Origin: Theobroma cacao
Lineage: Eukaryota; Streptophyta; Magnoliopsida; Malvales; Malvaceae
Direction of reading: 5' to 3'
Length of the DNA stretch: 64,000 nucleotides
Assembly (NCBI RefSeq): GCF_000208745.1
Contig: NC_030858.1
Coordinates: forward strand, 37,105,283 to 37,169,282
Shown in pieces: positions 39,010-50,700 of this stretch. How positions within the stretch are numbered: position 1 is the first letter of the stretch; every line of letters begins with the position of its first letter. Under the pieces are notes generated by a model. The model saw nothing but the letters and a program-made list of their open reading frames with translations. It ran no database searches and was not told the DNA's origin. The translations under genes were made by a program, and so were the position numbers.

Positions 39010-40301
39010 GACTTACAGGAACTTCATTAATGGTGATGCTTGCAGATATTTAAGATAGTTGCAGTATGCATTAGTTCTGCCTGTCCGAGTCAAAAATGTC
39101 ACCTAGGAGGTTAAGAAATATAAGAATACTTCTGTCAGAAACCATACTATTTGATTATCTTTAATGAGATGCACCTACCGGGTAATTCAAAGGCATGCTT
39201 AGCTGCAATTCATGCTCTTCCATTAGGGTTGCCTTTGGCCTTATCCACCCACCCTAACTTTAGCCAACTGGGAGCATGTCAGACAGAAAACTTCACCCTT
39301 GTTGTGATATTTAATACTAATTCGGATGATAATCTAATAAAATAGTTGTGAACCCCATAACTTGCTCCAGAAGAGTTAAGCCTTATTCAGGACATTGATC
39401 CTAACGCTTTAAAATTCCATTTTTCTTCTTGGTGATAGTCTATAGAATCTGATATATAACTTTGAATTAATTTCATGTAGGTTCTTGAACCGTGCAGCAC
39501 AGAAAACTGAAGGAGACATCCATTCAGATGGATCAATTGCGAAGTCATGGAGAATATGCAGAGTCCAACAAGTGGAAGACCTGAAACTCTAATCAGAACC
39601 TTCCCAGTATGGGCAAGAACAGTATTTTTAGCCACCCCTATCGCAATCCAGACCAGCATGACAGTTCTCCAATCTCTAGCATTGGACTGTCACCTTGGGC
39701 CCAATTTCAAGATCCCAGCTGGATCCATCGTAGTCGTGGTCCTAATCTCCTCAGCCAACTTCATTGCCTTGTTGGATCGGTTTTGTTCCCCACCTGGCAG
39801 AAGCTGACTGGCCAGTCCTTAACGCCCCTACAACGAATCGGAATAGGCCATGTGTTCAACATACTGAGCATGGCAATATCAGCCCTGGTGGAGTCAAAAA
39901 GGCTAAAGATAGCCCACGATCACCACCTCCAGGAACAGCAGGGTGCCATAGTGCCTATGCTGTCCTTGTGGCTGTTCCCACAACTAGTTGTGGTCAGGAT
40001 TGGAGAAGCATTTCATTTTCCAGGAAACGTTTCATTGTACTATCAGGAATTCCCTGTCTCGATGAAAAGCACAGCAACTGCCATGATTTCTATCGTCGTG
40101 GGGATTGCTTTCTATGTGAGCACAGCTCTGGTTGATCTGATCAGGAATGTTACAAGATGGTTTCCAGCTGACATAAACGATGGGAGGCTAGACAATTTGT
40201 ATTGGACCTTTGTTGTGCTAGGGTTGCTGAATTTTGGTTATTGTTTGGTTTATGCTAAGCTTTACAAATATAAAAATCCGGAAGAGGAAGTGGAAAGGTA
40301 G
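39010..40301 (+). pseudogene. Truncated, frameshifted NPF2 copy
   Basis: This is a partial tandem duplicate of 36520-38391, starting just past the exon 3 donor. It therefore contains most of intron 3 and all of exon 4 (39481-40301) but no exons 1-3. Exon 4 is 821 nt against 823 in the intact copy. One base is missing near 39588 (an AAAA run reduced to AAA after GACCTG) and another near 39783 (CGGTTTTG against CGGTTTCTG), which breaks the frame between these points and restores it after. The rest is very close to the intact copy, including the 3' flank to about 40560, so the duplication is recent. It may still be transcribed, but it cannot encode a full transporter. Confidence 0.88.
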
Positions 40302-41654
40302 TTCCCAGCTTTGATAACTGAAGGAGAAACAAACCAGCTTACTTTACTGTATATCTGTCTCTATACAATAAAATATATTTGCATGTATGATTCAATTATC
40401 CGTAACAAATTTATATACACTCTATTTTTCGTATCTTTTTATTAAATAATAATAAGATTCAAAATTAAAATTTCGAATCTCATTTTTTTTTTATTAATCT
40501 TTTTTCTCCTATGACATATTTTAATCCAAATTATTACTATATACAGTGTACATAAAATAATCTTTACACCTCTCTCTTTATCTTCTTCGTCTTCAAAATT
40601 TAAGGAATATTTCAATTTAAGTACTATTAACATAGCTGTACATTTTTTATTCATTGTTATTTTGATAATAATTTAGTCAATTAAGCGAGTCACAATTAAA
40701 CCGTTAATCATTTCATGAAATGAATCCGAAAGTTGATAATTTGTAAATTCAAGATATTAAATATTAATAAAAAAAGTACTTGCAAAGAAATATTTTATAA
40801 AAACAATGATACATTACGAATGATAGAACAAAGTTTAAATTTCGTAAAAAAATAATTTTGCATATGTTTCAAAAATAAACAAAATAATTTATCTTTTTAT
40901 AATAAGTGAATTTAATAAATAAATTGCTAAATAATAAATAAATTCACATGAAAAAAATACCATTGACATTATATTGAAGGGACAGGGTGAGTCATGGAAA
41001 CTCACCCTTACCTTATTTTATTTATTTATTTATTTGTTAAGATTAGTTTAAATACAATAATGCATGGCTGTCTCTATTGCCTTATGTTATTAACAAGGAA
41101 AATCATGAATAAAAAAGAAAAAGAAAAATGTTGTCGGTTATTTTTAATTCTTTAATTATTATTATTATTATTTAAATGTGGATAATCAAAGTTGCTAGCA
41201 ACATATTTCATTTGCCACAAGTGTCACGTGTTACTTTGATTTTATGATTTTTATCTCCAACATGGCTAATAATTTAATGCATTAAAATTTGTTTATATAT
41301 GTTTTATTATAAACCAAGACTATAAAGTTGTCATTTATAACATTTTTTTAATCTTAACCCCAAATTAAACCTTAAAAACCTTTTTTTTTTTTTATCTGTG
41401 GGGGACTTGGCTCTAAGTCATTATCAGTCCCAATAGGATATGATCCCTCTACATTTTTTTTTTGGGTTCATTATCATCTCTAGGGCATCTTTTCTGTCTA
41501 TATACTACTTTTATAAATTATCAAGTGCAAAGGGTATAATTAATTTATTATATTATTATATATTATATATATATTATATATATTATATATATATATAATA
41601 TAAACACATAAATCTAGCGTAATGTCCCAATTAATGCTTACCATGAAAGATAAT

Positions 41655-41825
41655 GCAAGTGTAATGACTCAAGTCTAAATATTATTAGTTTAGTAATTTT
41701 TCAAACTTAAATTACAAAATTTTTAAAAATTTAAGTTAAAATTCAAGTTGTTAATAATAATTGATTATGTTTTAATAATTATATCTATGTCTTATATGAA
41801 ATGGGATATCTCATAGAGGTTCTTG
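41655..41825 (-). repeat. Dispersed AT-rich repeat, copy 2 (inverted)
   Basis: The reverse complement of this segment follows the order of the copy at 33095-33215: a TATGAGATATCCCATTTCAT-like start, then ATTATTAACAACTTGAA, AAATTTTTAAAAATTTTG and TAATTTAAGTTTGAAAAATT. The two copies are clearly homologous but diverged. Confidence 0.5.
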
Positions 41826-42125
41826 TTTTTCAAAATAATCTTATTTTAGTTTGATTCCTAGATTGAAACTGAATCAAATTATGGCATAGTCCTAATAGAA
41901 TTCAAAGCAAAGTAGAAAGGAACACAAAAAGGGCCAGAATTAACAATGGCCGCGGGCATGGTGTGTGGCAACCTGCCAGGCTTTCGCCTGGAACTGATAC
42001 TCGGAGGAAACCAAGCATGCGAATTTTTTCCCACATGCTTTAATGGAATGTTGAATATTTTTTACTGCAATAATTTTTTATCTGCTGTCACCTTGATTTT
42101 TTCTGCCTTGATGCTGGGAGGGTGA

Positions 42126-42157
42126 CACAAGCACAAGCACAAGCACAAGCACAAGCA
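42126..42157. repeat. (CACAAG)n microsatellite
   Basis: Five consecutive six-base units with an ACAAGC phase lie about 50 bases upstream of the TATA box of the second intact NPF2 gene. Confidence 0.9.
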
Positions 42158-42299
42158 GCTTTGTGGGGCATATTTACAGGGCAATGAGAACAGCGTATCT
42201 CTGGCTATAAATTAATCACTCGATAAGAACTCTTCAACAACAGCAGTAGTGGCAGAAGCTGCAGAGTGCAAGCAGTTCCCTGGTGACTCTGAAGCGCAA

Positions 42300-44777
42300 A
42301 TGTCAGATTCCAGAAGCAAAAAGGGTGGTTTGATCACCTTATTCTTCATTGCAGGTCTCTTTTTTCTCTGATATGAAGTTTCTTCTCAGACACTCAACTG
42401 TGTTACAGGTTGGACTAACGTTTGTGTTTATTGGTTGGCACGAAGCAGGGACCCTGTCAGGGGTGATGCTGTCTGGTTTCGGATGGTTAGCAAACCTGAT
42501 TGTCTACCTGGTTGAGGAATTCAATGTGGATAGCATTGATGCTACTCAGATTTCCAACGTGGTTCATGGTAGTATAAACCTGATTCCAATCCTTGGAGCT
42601 GTCATTGCTGACTCCTCCTTGGGAACCTTTTCTGTTGTTGCAATTTCTAGCTTTATCTCTTCCCTGGTAAAATGACTTTTTTCCTTTTATGTTCATTCTT
42701 TTATCTTTGGTGGTTTGAGTAATTATACTTCATTTTCATGATCATATAAGAGTGTTTGCTCAATCTGGTAGTTATTAAGCTTTGCAGGGGATGATTCTGC
42801 TAACCTTAACAGCAAAAGTCGGCTCTTTGAAGCCCCCGCCTTGTGAAACTGGATCAAGCTTGTGCCAAACTCCATCGAAACTACAATTGACAATCCTATA
42901 TGTGAGTATGGCTATGGCATCTGCAGGTTTGGGAGGGAGCCGATATACTCTAGCAACAATGGGAGCAAACCAACTTGATAAGCCGAAAGATAAAGAATCT
43001 TTCTTCAATTGGTTCTTTTTCACTATATTTGCATCTTGCATAATAAGTTCCACAGCTCTTGTCTATGTTGAGGAAAGCATTAGCTGGGGGCTCGGATATG
43101 GCATATGTTCCGCTGCTAACTTCATTGCTTTAGCTGTTTTCTTGGCCGGATACCGATTCTATCGGTATGACAAGCCACAAGGGAGCCCATTTACGGGTCT
43201 GCTTCGTGTTGCTGTTGCTGCTGTGTGGAAAAGGAAGGTCGAGCTATCAGCCAGAAGTGATGATTATTACCATGAACATGATGGAACGAACAAGGTCATG
43301 CCTGCAACACCAAAACAGAGTTTCGGGTAAAACCTTTGATTTGCAAATTATGTCCACTACTAACGATTAGACCTATAACTACCCACACTTTCGTCTCTTC
43401 TTTCACAGAAAAGGCGCATGATGCTACTGAGAACTAATAGTTTTTCAGGTATAGTCATACATGCAGAAACCAATGTCATTCCATGTGAAGTTTAGGCTAC
43501 TAGGTGTACTACAATGAGAAGTTTTAGTCATTCAGATCATGATTTAGTGAGTATGCCATAAGAAAAGTGCTCGGTCCTTATCCAAGAGTTCAAAAGATAC
43601 TCAAAAGATAGCAATCTTTTGAAGTGTGACATTAATGTCTAGAAGGCTTTTCCATCCGTTATTTGATCCCTTGAAATTCCATATGATATGATGATCAATG
43701 AGTGGTAAGAAATATGATGATCACTTTGTTGTTGACCTTTTTAAGTGGTGATAATTTAGATGCTATTTAGTTCTATAGATTTAGTGGTGAGCCCGAAGGC
43801 GCATGTGCTCCGGTCAACCCTTGCTCAAAGAACTTGGAAGTCTTATTTTAATCACTGTGACATCAAATGATTATCTCTAACTTTAAACTAATTAACCTAA
43901 GCAATGAAGGTGAAAATGTTTTCTCCTTTGATGTAGGTTCTTGAACCGGGCAGCACTGAAAACTGAAGGAGACATCCATTCGGATGGATCAATTGCAAGA
44001 CCATGGAAGCTATGCAGTTTACAACAAGTAGAAGATCTCAAAACTCTGATAAAACTTTTCCCAATATGGTCAAGTGGTATATTTCTCACCACCCCTATAG
44101 CAATCCAATCCAGCATAACAGTTATCCAGGCTCTATCAATGGACCGTCACCTTGGGTCCAACTTCAAAATCCCTGCTGCATCTATTATAGTCGTGATCCT
44201 AGTATCCTCATCTATCTTCGTGGCCCTAATTGATCGTTTCCTATTGCCCACCTGGCAGAGGCTGATTGGCCGGCCTCTGACGCTGCTGCAACGAATAGGA
44301 GTAGGCCACGTTGTCAATGTGCTAAGCATGGGAATTTCAGCCCTGGTGGAGTCAAAACGGTTGAAAACAGCCCATGCTCTCCACCTTGAGGCACAGCATG
44401 GTGCCATAGTGCCTATGCTGGTCTGGTGGCTATTTCCACAGCTTGTTGTGGTTGGCATTGGGGATGCATTCCATTTCCCAGGACATGTTGCATTGTACTA
44501 CCAAGAATTCCCTGCCTCACTGCGAAGCACAGCTACTGCCATGGTTTCTTTGGTCGTCGGGATTGCTTTCTATGTCAGCACAGCTCTGGTCGATCTAATC
44601 CGGAATGTTACAGGATGGTTGCCAGAAAGCATAAACAGTGGAAGGCTAGATAACCTGTATTGGATCTTAGTTACGGCAGGGTCCCTGAATTTTACTTATT
44701 TTTTAGTATGCGCTAAGTTGTACAAGTACCGAAACATTGAAAAGGAAGTCGATGATGCTTCCAGCTTTGATATATGA
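42300..44777 (+). CDS. NPF2: NRT1/PTR family 2 transporter (NAXT-like), intact copy 2
   Basis: Four exons: 42300-42354, 42449-42666, 42788-43326, 43937-44777. They total 1653 nt, 550 aa. Exons 2 and 3 have exactly the lengths found in the first intact copy (218 and 539), which supports the junctions. The start is the ATG at 42300: the frame is open upstream (DSEAQ precedes it, as DNEAQ does in copy 1) but has no ATG before a stop at 42213, so the ancestral start is gone and the protein is about 17 residues shorter at the N terminus. Membrane segments and family landmarks match copy 1 (FGWLANLIVYLVEEFNV, FTLATMG equivalent YTLATMGANQLD, AFHFPGHVALYYQEFP). The helix-1 ExxE[R/K] motif is again absent. 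The two proteins are clearly diverged, so this duplication is older than the one giving the truncated copy. Confidence 0.88.
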
Positions 44778-45424
44778 TATTCCTGAAGAAACTAGAGCTG
44801 GAAGGCTTCATATCCTATCCCCCAAGCCAAACTTGTTGCGAATTTAAGATTTTCAATTCAAAAATCTCATGATCAAACCATGGTTATATTGGAAGGTGGA
44901 GTTGAAGTTTCTATGTACCAAAAAAGGCTATTGTCACTTCCATGTTCCTTGCAAGTATTTCTCATCTAAGCCAATTACCCTTCAGTTTAGTGATGTTACA
45001 TCTTCCAAAAGCAAAGAAGGAAGATGCCAGAATTTCTTTCAATGACAAGTACAAGAATGGTTATGAGAATCGTCCTAATTTTGAAGAAAAGATAATGATT
45101 TATACGCGTTTAGCATCTCATCTCTTTTATTTTCCACCGCAAAATTGTGAGTGGTTCACCATCAGATTGTCAAATGAAAAAGGAAAGATGGAAGTGAGAG
45201 AGAAGGATTTAAATGAATCATTAGAAGAACTACCATTGCAGGTGGCTGGAATCACTTAAACCCACTTTCTTAATGCATTCTGATGGAAATGCATTCTCCA
45301 CAGTTCATTATGGTCAATGCTTGTTCCTGTAGTTTAACTATTTCGATTTGTTGCAAAATATTGATTAGTTCTTGAAGTCATGATGAGTTCTTCCAGAGGA
45401 AAACATGTGATTGGAATATGGTAG

Positions 45425-45772
45425 GACCTTAGGAAATGATTAGAGGAAATTCTACTGTATCATTGAGGTCTTGAATGATCTATATAAAATCAATCCTTGT
45501 GATTCTCTGTATAGAATTGAGTCAAGTACTGCTGTTTCCTTGAGATAAGACCTTAGGAAATGATAAGAGGAAATTCTACTGCACCGTTGAGGTTTTGAAT
45601 GATCTATTTGAAACAATCCATGTGATTCTCTGTATGGCATAGAGTCAAGTGCTGCTTATGAAATGATAAAAGGAAATTCTACTGCATCATTGAGGTTTTG
45701 AATGATCTATATAAAACAATCCATGTGATTCTCTGTATAGCATAGAGTCAAGTGCTGCTGCTTCCTTGAGAT
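45425..45772. repeat. Three tandem copies of an approximately 120-bp unit
   Basis: Copy 1 starts at 45425 (GACCTTAGGAAATGAT) and copy 2 at 45549, a period of 124. Copy 3 starts near 45657 and lacks the first few bases. Shared blocks include GGAAATTCTACTG, TTGAATGATCTAT and GTGATTCTCTGTAT, then GAGTCAAGTRCTGCT. Copies 2 and 3 are closest to each other. No open frame spans the block on either strand. Confidence 0.88.
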
Positions 45773-46120
45773 TTCCACAGTAATCCTATCAAGTTTTTGT
45801 ATCTGTCTCAAAATTTTAAGTTCAAAATCTCAAATTCTACTGGTTAGGGTAACCCATGGCATTGGAGGCAGCCTCGTGAAAATATGGAGATCTGTTAATG
45901 CTCTTTTCAGTATAAGAAAAATCATGTCTAATGTCCCCATTTAAGAAATTTTGAATTGTAATGGATAAAAGAGAAAATTCATTCTATTATCAGCATCCAA
46001 AGAATGCAGATCTGAAGTTACTGACTTCCATTCATGTATCAGTATGATTTGTTTCTTTTCAACATTTGCTGCAGGTGAATATAGCAAAGGCTTATACAAA
46101 TCAGCTCAAATACCCGCATG

Positions 46121-46198
46121 TTCACAACCTCTAGTACAAGATTTCTTTCCAGAAACATATTCACAATCTCTAGTACAAGATTCCTTTCCAGAAACATA
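46121..46198. repeat. Tandem duplication of 39 bp
   Basis: TTCACAACCTCTAGTACAAG plus the next 19 bases is repeated immediately from 46160, with two differences. It sits about 120 bases downstream of the homoserine dehydrogenase stop codon in the sense of that gene. Confidence 0.9.
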
Positions 46199-46314
46199 CG
46201 GATAGCTAAATTATTTGACATTCAAAAACTTTGCGTCTCTTTGCTTCATATTGTAGGTGAAATACTCGGCAACTCAAGTCCTGATTCTCCTCAAGCTGAT
46301 GTCCCCAATTTCTT

Positions 46315-49300
46315 TCAGGGAAATAGATCCTGAATGTCGAGGATATCAGCAAGCACACCTGCTGCAGTAGTATCATTTCCGGCTCCTGCGCCTTGAATAA
46401 CTAATGGTTGTTCACTATAGCATCGGGTATATATTTCTAGCTGCAATTGCATCAGGTGAATGATAATTCAACTTCATATCTAATAGCTTAAAAATAGGAG
46501 CTGAATGTCTCAGCAGTTTTAATCTACCATAACTGAAAATGAGATGTTATTGTTATATCCATAAAACAAAACCAAAAAAGAAAAAAAGAAAAAGAAGTTA
46601 ACCACGTGACTTCTAAACTTGAAGCCTTATCATTTAGTAAATATAGCTTTTTCCCTGTCCATCCAAATTCCAATGGACTAAGCACTGTAATTTCCTATAT
46701 TTTGAAAATGTAATTCACTATTTGAATTAGACTATTAAAGTCAGAGAAGGACCCAATATCTAAAATAAGAGAAAGGAGGAGCTTACCACATTGTCACTTC
46801 CTTTCAATCTTCCCAAAGCAGAATTCTTAGTAAGTTCTTGAATTCCAACTTCGCACCTAAAAGCAGTAACGTGGTCATGGAACCATTAGCAAGTTCAAGG
46901 AGCGAAGAAAAACTGATGGTAACTAAGTCCAATGTTAAGGATATTTGCACAGACACTACTAGATACACACTAGTTAAATTTTACAAACATTATTAACATC
47001 ATAAACAATCCTGCTTTTTCATTTCAACTTATTCTCAGAAAAGTCATTAGTGTTTACAAACAGTTTGGCTATCAGTTGGCCGGATCAATCAATCTCCTTC
47101 AACCTTCAGAGTTCTTTCTCTTTAGTCAAATTATATATCAATTATACCTGCAAATCCTCTGTGAGAAATCTACATTCACTTCAGACCTCAGATGAAAATA
47201 ACAAATCACAACTTTTTAAATTTGCATAAGTCTGTCTGTATGAGCTTGAATGAATATGAACATTATGGTCCATGTTTCAAAAGCAGTGACTTGAATACCT
47301 CGTGCCTTCTATCACACAGACATAACGGAGCACATTCCCATTGAGTGAAGCTTTTCTAACTCTCTCTTCGATATTGTTATCAAGCTTTACAAGCCCACCA
47401 TTCAAAAAGTCTTCAACAGACATCTTACTAGGTCCCATTTCTTCAGGATACAAGCTCTCAATCTACAAAATAGATCAAACCATCAAAAGGAAGTTAAAGT
47501 TGACCAGCTATTTCGACAAAATGCCAAATCAAGGTTGGAGGTGAGAGGGGCAGCCACAAGCCCATAAATCCCCATCTCATCACCCCTTCTCCCCCAAGAG
47601 AGAGAGAGAGAGAGAGTGTGTGTGTAAAACAGTTCTTTGAATATAGTAAAACCAACAAAGTTATTTTAAACTCAGCCCCTCCAAAATTCTTATTACTCCA
47701 AATACTACAAGATTCAGTAGTCAGTATTCACCTTCATCATGACCTAGCTCAACTTGAGCAAAAGCAAGATGCAGCATGCATACTGTTCTGAAAGCAACCT
47801 CAATGTCTATTCCTTATCTCAAAAAATGGACAACCTACAGTGTCATGCTTTGAACAAACATACATTTCCCCATTGCTTTATTATTGACAAAAAGAACTAT
47901 CAGCAATTTCTATAAAATAAACAAAGTTATAAGTTCTAATAATTTTTTTTTTTTTTTGCAATTTCTTGAATCCTTCACAGGAAAGATGCTGATCAATTGC
48001 TTTTGTAACATTTGCAAAATATTACCCTGTATAAAGTTAATATTCAATGGAATATAGTTCTCAGCTGAAAAAATAAAAGGGTGTATGATTATTTTGACTT
48101 CACAGCAATCAATAGAACAGCAGGGAACAGAGAGTTTTACTACTGACCCTTATGCTACTTAACTCAATACGCCTCCCAAGAAGTCGGGCAAGGATCAAAG
48201 CCTGTTTCATAGAATGGAAACTAAGTAAATCACACATATATGTAGTTGAAGCGATTTGTTAAAATTCTAAAGTAGGAAAAGATCAACTTCACCCTGGAGT
48301 CTATGTTACCATGACAAATCCATTTCATCAATTCGATTAAGTTACGTTGAAAGTTGCTATTCCAGCTATAATCCCTTAGACCAAGTATGAATCAATTTAT
48401 ACATCAAGGAGCCATTAGCAGATTTTAGATGTTAGACAGGACAAACTGGACCATAGAAGTTTTCCTATGCAAAAGACCACAATGGCTATTTATTCCTACG
48501 TCTTATATATTTTGAAAATTAAACAAATATTTTTCCTTATATTTAATATAAAATACATGAAATGACAAATAAACCTCATAAATGGATCAGCAAAGCGCAT
48601 AAGAGGTCCAGTTATATGATAATGCATATCTGCATGTAATAATAGTATATTTGTTGCCAAACAGTTTATATTAATAGATGGCATGAGTTCATATCTAAGA
48701 GAACAGAGCTTGCAGTCCAACAATTTAAAAATATATATACAAACTAATCAACATAAAAGGGACTTTAATCATTCAAACCTTCCTGGCAACATCCATCCCA
48801 CTGAGGTCATCTCGTGGATCTGCAATGACACGATTAAGCAATAAAATTACATTTACAGTAACTCTTAAAGATCTTGCAGAATCTACCTTCTTTGTGAGAA
48901 TACCATGGGCCAAAGAGAAGAGTCAAATTTTTAAAGGCTGGAAATCAATTATGCATGGCAAAAAGAATCTCAAGATTCACCTATCAACAAAGTTTTTGGC
49001 TAAAAGACAGCAATTTTAGTTTTATAGAAAACCTGGTTCAGTGTATCCCAAGCTTTTAGCAGATTTAACAACTTGGCTCAATGGCTTGCCATCTTCAACC
49101 TCACTCATTACATAACCCAATGTACCTGTCAAAAACAAGTTTGTTTATAAAAAAACAAATCAAAAGCAATAGTTGTATATAATTGATAACCATACAGAAA
49201 CCAAGTAGACACCCAACAAACATTCAAACTAACAGTATAGATTCATAACAATGCATTCACAAATTTTTACCGCTCAAACTTCCAACAATACGATGGATGG

Positions 49301-50700
49301 GGTCTCCAGATGAAATCATGCGATTTATTGATGATATGACTGGAAGCCCAGCACCAACCTAACAGACAATAAAGCTAAATAAGTAGAAAAAGTTTGGGAC
49401 ATTGCAGTAGAGTTACATCAAACTCCATCTTCGCAGCAAAAAATATTTTAAGGAGATTGTTGCAACTTCACTTACAGTTGACTCATGCCGTATGAAGCGA
49501 GGATGTGAAACCAATTTGTCATAATCCTCCTGCAGGACAGGGCAAAGAAAGATCATAACAATTTTAGACCAGCAGCAAGGTATAGATAAGAAAATCATAA
49601 AAATCATTAGAGAAAATGTTAATGACAGCATGAAATGCCTCCTTAGTATCTCTTGGTAGTTCAAAGTGAAAACATTCACGTCCACGGCATTACACAAAAA
49701 ATATAATTTGACAACATGAAAAGCATCTCTAATTGTTTCAAGTTACCAGCTAATATGCTGTGTACTAGAACTTATTACCAGTGTGGATGTAAGAGGCTTT
49801 TTATTTGCCAGAACAATGCAACAACCCAAGTCAACTCCTTGCTTTAGCACTCCAACAGTTTCCGAACTGGCTGAGCAATCTACAAGGGCTAAACCTGTGG
49901 TGAAATGATTACATTACAAAAACATAAACGTCTTGGCCCTCTTGGCCATGAACTAAGCTTCACTTTAAGTAAAGCTAATCAATGACCACATTCCGGGACA
50001 AAAATGTCAACAGCAAACAACACCAAACAAACCTGTTGATTTTCCAAGAAGCGATGCAATGCCTAGCACTTCCGTTCTTGATTCTGAATTGGAGAACGTT
50101 TGACACTCACCTATGTGAAATAAGCAACAAAGAAGCATAAGCGAGATTGTAAAAATAATTAAAGGAGAAGCTCTCGTCTGATAAAACAAAACATGGATAT
50201 AAAATAATTTACCAACGCCATTAACTTTTGACAAGGAAGAACCATCTGATTTGACCCTACAAACTTCAGTTAAAAGATTATCGTCCAATTCCTTTTGTTT
50301 AGCATCTGACGCAACAACTAGTGATTTACTATCAGACACTCCCACAACTCGTAAATGAACTCCCTGCTTTCAAATAGATTATATCCAAAGCAATATAGTT
50401 ATCACTCATCATCAATGAAATAACTCTAAAGACTTCTCCTTTAACTCATTTCACTCCACAAACAATTCACCCAAATGAAAAAACACAACAACTTGAACAA
50501 TGCGAAGGACGTTAGAATGAAAAGATGCTATTTTTAACGCAAATAAAAGAGACCCAACAAGGAAAAAGATTGAAAACGATGAAAGAAATGAGAAAGAGAA
50601 GTACGAGTTTGGCGTGAAGGGATCTGCAGGACACAATGTGCTGGAGGAGTTGGCGTCCAACACCTCCACAGCCCATTAGAATTAGAGGGATAGTCTTCAT
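46315..50700 (-). CDS. HSD: Homoserine dehydrogenase, monofunctional
   Basis: Twelve exons on the minus strand: 50700-50605, 50363-50213, 50110-50033, 49894-49779, 49529-49476, 49358-49271, 49125-49033, 48819-48779, 48201-48148, 47462-47299, 46856-46787, 46440-46315. They total 1131 nt, 376 aa, the length I recall for Arabidopsis At5g21060. The N terminus carries the Rossmann motif GCGGVG (10-15). [30 protein letters not shown] and [14 protein letters not shown] are homoserine dehydrogenase signatures. It reduces aspartate 4-semialdehyde to homoserine with NAD(P)H, the branch point to threonine, methionine and isoleucine. There is no aspartate kinase domain and no transit peptide before the NAD-binding fold, unlike the plastid bifunctional AK-HSDH, so a cytosolic location is likely but not proved. 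It diverges from the FRS3 gene. Confidence 0.95.
47597..47626. repeat. (GA)n(GT)n compound microsatellite
   Basis: A run of GA followed directly by GT dinucleotides lies in the homoserine dehydrogenase intron between exons 48201-48148 and 47462-47299. Confidence 0.9.

Larger units (their letters stand above)
40570..42190. other. AT-rich spacer between NPF2 copies
   Basis: Very AT-rich with no coding potential. It includes a palindromic TATATAT cluster at 41545-41601, the second copy of a dispersed repeat, and a (CACAAG)n run. Confidence 0.6.
44800..46300. other. Intergenic between NPF2 copy 2 and homoserine dehydrogenase
   Basis: The two transcription units converge here. An open frame at 44942-45259 (105 codons, unrecognised, including FYFPPQNCEWFTIRLSNEKG) has near-coding composition but no known domain. 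A tandem-repeat block lies at 45425-45772, and a 39-bp duplication at 46121-46198 falls in the probable 3' UTR of homoserine dehydrogenase. Confidence 0.5.

Noticed and set aside
39609..40301. 230-codon frame as a functional short transporter
   Set aside because: Its first third is read out of frame owing to a base deletion, and exons 1-3 are missing; it is the tail of a pseudogene.
41545..41601. TATATAT palindromes as a regulatory hairpin
   Set aside because: Simple AT dinucleotide sequence, common in this genome's spacers, with no gene placed to use it.
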